In this document: in pieces, positions 60,145-64,000 of the stretch | Layout: every line of letters starts with the position of its first letter | Numbering within the stretch: position 1 is the stretch's first letter | Assembly: GCA_902770835.1 (NCBI GenBank) | Contig: CACXUM010000005.1 | Coordinates: 1-64,000 of the forward strand | DNA: 64,000 nucleotides | Direction: 5' to 3' | From: an uncultured Bacteroidia bacterium | Lineage (GTDB): Bacteria > Bacteroidota > Bacteroidia > Bacteroidales > F082 | Made by a program: the position numbers and the translations under genes | Notes under the pieces: model-generated | What the model saw: only the letters and a program-made list of their open reading frames with translations | Databases searched by the model: none | Told to the model about the DNA's origin: nothing

Positions 60145-61173
60145 TTACTCTTCACTCTTTTCCAACGCCTCGAAAATCTTGGCAGTCAGTTCATCGGCAA
60201 GTTCGGGGTTGTCCTCGATGAGTTTCTTCACCGAGTCGCGGCCTTGAGCCAATTTCGATTCACCATAACTGAACCACGAGCCGCTTTTCTTGATGATGCC
60301 CATCTCCACGCCGAGGTCGACGATTTCGCCACTGCGCGAAATGCCCTCGCCATAGAGAATATCAAACTCAGCCTTGCGGAACGGCGGAGCCACCTTGTTC
60401 TTCACGACCTTCACCTTCACGCGGCTGCCCAACACATTCTCGCCATCCTTGATTTGGCTGACCTTGCGAATGTCGATGCGCACGGAGCTGTAGAATTTCA
60501 AGGCATTGCCGCCCGTGGTGGTTTCGGGATTGCCGAACATCACGCCAATCTTCTCACGCAATTGGTTGATAAAGATGCAAATGCAGCCCGTCTTATTAAT
60601 GGTTGCAGTCAGTTTACGCATGGCTTGGCTCATCAAGCGGGCTTGCAGGCCCATTTTGCTGTCGCCCATTTCGCCTTCAATTTCACTCTTAGGGGTAAGG
60701 GCGGCCACGGAGTCGACGACAATGACATCAATCGCGCCAGAGCGGATGAGGTTTTCGGCAATTTCCAAGGCCTGCTCACCGTAGTCGGGCTGCGAAATGA
60801 GCAAATTCTCGATGTCGACGCCCAATTTGGCGGCATAGAAGCGGTCGAAGGCGTGTTCCGCGTCGATGAAGGCGGCGATGCCACCCTTTTTCTGTGCCTC
60901 GGCCACCACATGCAGGGCCAAAGTGGTCTTACCCGAACTTTCGGGACCGTAAATTTCGATGATTCTTCCTTTCGGCAGACCTCCCACGCCGAGGGCGTAG
61001 TCAAGTCCGATGGAGCCGGTGGAGATGCTTTCCATCTTATCCGCTTCCGCGCCAAGGCGCATGATGCTTCCCTTGCCGAAACTCTTCTCGATGTTTCCCA
61101 ATGTGGCTTCCAAAGCCTTCAGTTTCTCCTGCCTCAGTTTGGCGGCTTCCTCTTGTGTTTTTTCTGTTGTCAT
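60145..61173 (-). CDS. recA: Recombinase A
   Basis: RecA, 342 residues, the strand-exchange ATPase for homologous recombination and SOS signalling. Walker A is [15 protein letters not shown], Walker B is [13 protein letters not shown], the L2 region has [20 protein letters not shown], and the C-terminal region is short. The ATG at 61173 ([14 protein letters not shown]) is standard; upstream in-frame Mets precede the promoter. The -7 box at 61205-61212 sits 31 bases before the ATG. I see no obvious SOS box, and LexA was not found in this window. It is followed by nested palindromes and the TPR gene. Confidence 0.98.
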   Translation of the reverse strand: MTTEKTQEEAAKLRQEKLKALEATLGNIEKSFGKGSIMRLGAEADKMESISTGSIGLDYALGVGGLPKGRIIEIYGPESSGKTTLALHVVAEAQKKGGIAAFIDAEHAFDRFYAAKLGVDIENLLISQPDYGEQALEIAENLIRSGAIDVIVVDSVAALTPKSEIEGEMGDSKMGLQARLMSQAMRKLTATINKTGCICIFINQLREKIGVMFGNPETTTGGNALKFYSSVRIDIRKVSQIKDGENVLGSRVKVKVVKNKVAPPFRKAEFDILYGEGISRSGEIVDLGVEMGIIKKSGSWFSYGESKLAQGRDSVKKLIEDNPELADELTAKIFEALEKSEE

Positions 61174-61204
61174 TTCTGTTAGGGTTTTAATTAATAATAT
61201 GGTA

Positions 61205-61212
61205 CAAAAATA
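61205..61212 (-). promoter_or_regulatory. -7 box of recA
   Basis: TATTTTTG followed by TACC on the minus strand, 31 bases before the ATG at 61173. Confidence 0.65.
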
Positions 61213-61314
61213 GTAAACTTTGACTTTCCTTGATGACTTTGCTTCGATTTTATTTTTCGACATGCCCAAGTACCAATCACGCTGCAAAGTAACGGTGTTT
61301 GTCAAGAAATAGCC

Positions 61315-61708
61315 GTTGATTAAACGTTTGTAGTCGACTGTAGTCGTTTGCTGTCGTTTGCTGTCGGGTATAAGATTGGTTTACAGCGTTTTCTTTTGCG
61401 GAGGTTGAAACCATCCGATGTGTTAGGTTCGCCCTTTCAGGGCTTATTGGACAGTCTCTCGCTTTGTTTTGGCAGAGGTTAAAACCTCCGATGAATTAGG
61501 GTCGTCCTTTGACTTCGTCGAATCTGCGATTTCAGGACTTTATCTCCCATTATAGAAAACGACGATTTTTCATAAGGATACGTCCACATTCAAAGAGTTT
61601 TCCTACTTTTGTGCATTGAAGTCGAAGATTCGACGGAGTCCTGAAAGGACGACCATATCACAAGCGGGGGTGCAACCCTCGCCCAGCCCCGTAGGGGCGA
61701 AAACACTA
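61315..61708. repeat. Left flanking repeats of the RAYT element
   Basis: The 547-base gap between recA and the transposase. It contains short TGTAGTCG words at 61330-61370, a GCGGAGGTTGAAACCATCCG unit at 61398-61450 and a second GAGGTTAAAACCTCCG hairpin near 61475. An inverted copy of the CGAAGATTCGACGGAGTC word lies near 61508-61538, with a direct copy at 61619-61640, and a GGGGGTGCAACCC/CCCCGTAGGGG hairpin pair at 61660-61702. Confidence 0.85.
61604..61611 (+). promoter_or_regulatory. -7 box of the RAYT gene
   Basis: TACTTTTG, 109 bases before the ATG at 61721, just upstream of the left direct repeat. Confidence 0.5.
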
Positions 61709-61720
61709 AACTCAACCATC

Positions 61721-62182
61721 ATGGGAAGCTCACTCGCAAAAAACGACATACACATCGTATTCCACATCAAGTACCATAGCATGGAAATACGCGACGAAGA
61801 CCTTGTACAGGTATTCGCCTACATCGGCGGCCTCATCCGCAACATGGGCAGCATTCCTATGGAAATCGGTGGCATTGGCAACCATATCCACATCCTCACC
61901 TCACTGCCCAAGACTATCGCCTTGTCCGATTTCGTGAAAAACATCAAGGCCTACAGCAGCAAGTGGATCAAGACCTTGGACGAAAGCTATTACGAAGGTT
62001 TTTGCTGGCAGGCTGGCTATGGAGCCTTCTCGGTGGATTACAGAAATCTTGACCAAACCGCACATTACATCCGCAACCAAGCGGAGCACCACCACAGGAC
62101 GGAATGGCGTGAAGAATACCGACAACTATTGGATGAGGCTGGCATTGAGTATGACGAGCGATATGCTTTTGAGACGGATTGA
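61721..62182 (+). CDS. REP-associated tyrosine transposase-like protein (RAYT, IS200/Y1 family)
   Basis: A 153-residue Y1 transposase of the IS200/IS605 family. HUH nuclease residues are in GIGNHIHILTS (His-x-His, about residues 55-59) and the catalytic tyrosine is the Tyr of YIRNQAEHHHRTEW (about 116). The N terminus SLAKNDIHIVFHIKYHS is typical. RAYTs cut and move REP palindromes but lack the accessory protein of true IS200. Here the gene is flanked on both sides by REP-like hairpins and by repeated words (CGAAGATTCGACGGAGTC), so it probably processes these repeats. It lies between recA and the methyltransferase gene. Catalytic residues are intact, so it could be active. Confidence 0.85.
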   Translation: MGSSLAKNDIHIVFHIKYHSMEIRDEDLVQVFAYIGGLIRNMGSIPMEIGGIGNHIHILTSLPKTIALSDFVKNIKAYSSKWIKTLDESYYEGFCWQAGYGAFSVDYRNLDQTAHYIRNQAEHHHRTEWREEYRQLLDEAGIEYDERYAFETD

Positions 62183-62189
62183 CTTTTGC

Positions 62190-62411
62190 AAAGCCCTGAA
62201 ATCGAAGATTCGACGGAGTCAAAGGGCGAACCTACCTCATCGAGGGATTTCAGTCCCCGACACATCAGCATGACCATAACCCTCTTTCTACGCGGAGGTT
62301 GAAACCTTCCGTTGTAATAGGTTCGCCCCTTCAGGGCTATGACCCACTTGCAAAGCCCTAAAAGGGCGGCCCTACCCCATCGGGGATTTCAATCCCCGAC
62401 AGCGCAACCCC
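62190..62411. repeat. Right flanking repeats of the RAYT element
   Basis: It contains a CGAAGATTCGACGGAGTC copy at 62199-62220 and a GAGGGATTTCAGTCCCC hairpin. A GCGGAGGTTGAAACCTTCCG unit at 62292-62345 matches the left unit at 61398, and CCCCATCGGGGATTTCAATC hairpin words lie near the right end. Confidence 0.85.
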
Positions 62412-64000
62412 CTACTTCAAAAACCCATACTCATAAACCTTAGCCTCAATCCGCTTGGCCAAAAGTTTCATCTTCTCGCGCAAGTCTGAAATAAGTTCCG
62501 TGTAGGTTTCATCATCGCTCTTGGCGTTCATAGTGCCTTTGTCGTTGGTGCCTTGGAAATGCAGGCGTATGTCGTAGAACGAAGCATCGGCGATGGCATT
62601 GGGCTGGCTGTGGTAATAACGCCACAAGGCAAGCCCCGCGTCGTAAACGGCCTGCGCCTCGGGCGACATACAATCAATTATCCTATTACACGTATTTCCA
62701 TTATTTTCACACGAATTTTCATCAATTCCAATTTCTGATAATTCGTGATTCATTTTTGGTAATTCGTGTTGAATAATATCTTTCTGGAAATCAAACAGCT
62801 TTCCTGTTGAGTTTTCCGTCTTGATTTTCCCGCTGAGATAGTCCGCCATAAACGTCGATTTAAAGGTCTTGCGGCAGCCCACCTGCTCGCGGGTGAAAGG
62901 AATCCAATGGTTCACTGTCGGCATCTGCGTCCCCGCAGATGGCAAGGCTGTATTTCCCAACTGCGGGACGCAGTTGACGACACTGATGCGGTTCTGCCCG
63001 TGAAACAGCGTGAATATCAGGCAGTCCGTCTGAAATTCCTTGTCGTCCTTCCAACCGTCGTTGGGATAGAGGAATTGGTCGCGGTCGTTGAGCCAAGTGG
63101 CTTCAATGCATTGACGAACAGCAAGATAAATTGAAATTTGAATTAAATTGTTTTTATCAATACTAACAAATATTCCATGTCTGTTAGTCTTTTCATTAAT
63201 AATGCACACATACTTTTGATTTGCAAAATCTGGTGCATCAGCCATTAATACTCCAACGGTCTCACTTGAAGTAGTTTTTTGCTTTTTAAGCCAATCATTT
63301 ATTTTTAAAGTGTTCTCAGTTTCGGTTATTATTGTTTTCGACTCCAATTCATTTCCATCCGCATCGAAAACATGTGCTTGACAATTCAATTTCTCTGAAG
63401 TTTCGTTAGTATTCCAAACAAAGAAACCGATTGGGAACTCTCCTTTAACATTATCAAAAGTATTTCCTGGCACAATGAATAGTTTTTCAAGTTTTGCATT
63501 AAACTCTCTTCTAAAATCCTGAAAATTAGATGCCTGAAACACTTTAATCTTTGAAAACTCACCGAGAATACAACCATTTATTTCCTTGAATATCCGAATA
63601 AAAAACAAAGCATACAATTCTTTAGAGGCTTTTCCAATAATGTCTTTATACTTTTCGTATATTTTATTCGTATTCGTTACTCCTGACTTACTTCTACCTG
63701 TACCCGTTCCCGCCTCCGCATAAGGCGGATTAATATAAACCACCAACTTCTTCCGCTTTTCCGGGTCATTCAGAATCTCTTGCAGCTCCTCGGGGCATTT
63801 CGAGAAGTCGTCGTTGAGGAAGTCGAACTGAAACACGTGGTTTTCGGCCATCTTCCAGCCGTTGGCGATGCGGTCCATCATCACGTCAACGTCTTGTTTG
63901 TCAAGGGTCGAGGCCCACACGCGGTCGTAGTTCGTCAGGCCGTTCAGCAGGTTGCCCGTGCCGGCGCAGCAGTCCCAAATGTAATACTCGTCTTGCCACG
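62412..64000 (-). CDS. Adenine-specific DNA methyltransferase, 3' part (start outside window)
   Basis: At least 529 codons of a type I/IIG-like N6-adenine methyltransferase; the frame is open to the window end. The SAM-binding motif I is DCCAGTGNLL (63920-63970) and the catalytic motif IV is YINPPYAEAG. The C-terminal part is a long variable region that may recognise DNA (specificity) and ends in helices (LREKMKLLAKRIEAKVYEYGF). The stretch encoded at 62687-62775 (HELPKMNHELSEIGIDENSC and onward) equals an intergenic-type CACGAATT repeat, read in frame. A restriction partner is not seen. It lies beside the RAYT cluster. Confidence 0.82.
   Translation of the reverse strand, partial: WQDEYYIWDCCAGTGNLLNGLTNYDRVWASTLDKQDVDVMMDRIANGWKMAENHVFQFDFLNDDFSKCPEELQEILNDPEKRKKLVVYINPPYAEAGTGTGRSKSGVTNTNKIYEKYKDIIGKASKELYALFFIRIFKEINGCILGEFSKIKVFQASNFQDFRREFNAKLEKLFIVPGNTFDNVKGEFPIGFFVWNTNETSEKLNCQAHVFDADGNELESKTIITETENTLKINDWLKKQKTTSSETVGVLMADAPDFANQKYVCIINEKTNRHGIFVSIDKNNLIQISIYLAVRQCIEATWLNDRDQFLYPNDGWKDDKEFQTDCLIFTLFHGQNRISVVNCVPQLGNTALPSAGTQMPTVNHWIPFTREQVGCRKTFKSTFMADYLSGKIKTENSTGKLFDFQKDIIQHELPKMNHELSEIGIDENSCENNGNTCNRIIDCMSPEAQAVYDAGLALWRYYHSQPNAIADASFYDIRLHFQGTNDKGTMNAKSDDETYTELISDLREKMKLLAKRIEAKVYEYGFLK
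62687..62775. repeat. Intergenic-type repeat read in frame in the methyltransferase gene
   Basis: On the minus strand CACGAATTACC, CACGAATTATC, ATTCGTGTGAAAATAATGG and ACGTGTAATAG appear in series. The same kind of words occurs in the noncoding gap at 47670-47713. Confidence 0.65.

Noticed and set aside
60142..61182. Plus-strand open frame opposite recA
   Set aside because: Complete shadow of recA.

Overview
The window is a 64 kb piece of a Bacteroidales (phylum Bacteroidota) chromosome of roughly balanced GC. The evidence is the primary sigma factor of the short Bacteroidota type without region 1.1, about two dozen TAnnTTTG -7 boxes just upstream of genes, lipoboxes followed by short polar linkers, a TonB-dependent receptor, a K+-dependent membrane pyrophosphatase, a fused NfnA-NfnB protein and a cambialistic-type superoxide dismutase. 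Genus or species cannot be given from the sequence alone. No rRNA, tRNA or CRISPR array was seen.

Layout. 1-12.5 kb: end of pyruvate phosphate dikinase, a RecB/AddA-like helicase-nuclease paired with a TamB-like protein, tsaD, a DUF4143 ATPase, and the divergent aroC/smpB pair. 13-23 kb: envelope proteins, EcsC, rarA, a C69 dipeptidase, superoxide dismutase, the primary sigma factor and an HtrA lipoprotein. 23-31 kb: a GNAT enzyme, a secreted thiol-activated cytolysin-family protein, a YbdG-like MscS channel, then a compact run esterase-pnuC-phosphodiesterase-EamA-DUF2007 and an IS110-type remnant. 31-45 kb: the clpC-cca-miaA operon, an AAA-ATPase/PD-(D/E)XK protein, gyrA with a TPR protein, and the Nfn fusion. 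45-50 kb: a MORN-repeat protein coupled to a TonB receptor, then a broken repeat-rich surface lipoprotein with a small secreted protein and a leader carrying a tiny ORF and an intrinsic terminator. 50-64 kb: hppA, a bifunctional-nuclease-fold protein, an AlbA_2 ATP-binding regulator with variable repeats, nupG, nadE, a nucleoside kinase coupled to a TPR lipoprotein, recA, a REP-associated tyrosine transposase inside its own repeats, and the 3' part of an adenine DNA methyltransferase.

Most genes are core housekeeping: DNA repair (recA, rarA, the AddA-like helicase, gyrA), tRNA and translation quality control (tsaD, miaA, cca, smpB), NAD and nucleoside salvage (pnuC, a nucleotide-pyrophosphatase-like enzyme, nadE, nupG, nucleoside kinase) and anaerobic energy metabolism (ppdK, hppA, Nfn). 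The accessory signal lies in the cytolysin-family gene, in surface proteins, and in a dense set of small repeats. The repeats include REP-like hairpins at several loci with a resident RAYT, a MITE-like 88-bp hairpin, 32-bp hairpin tandem repeats, and an intergenic-type repeat read in frame inside the methyltransferase.
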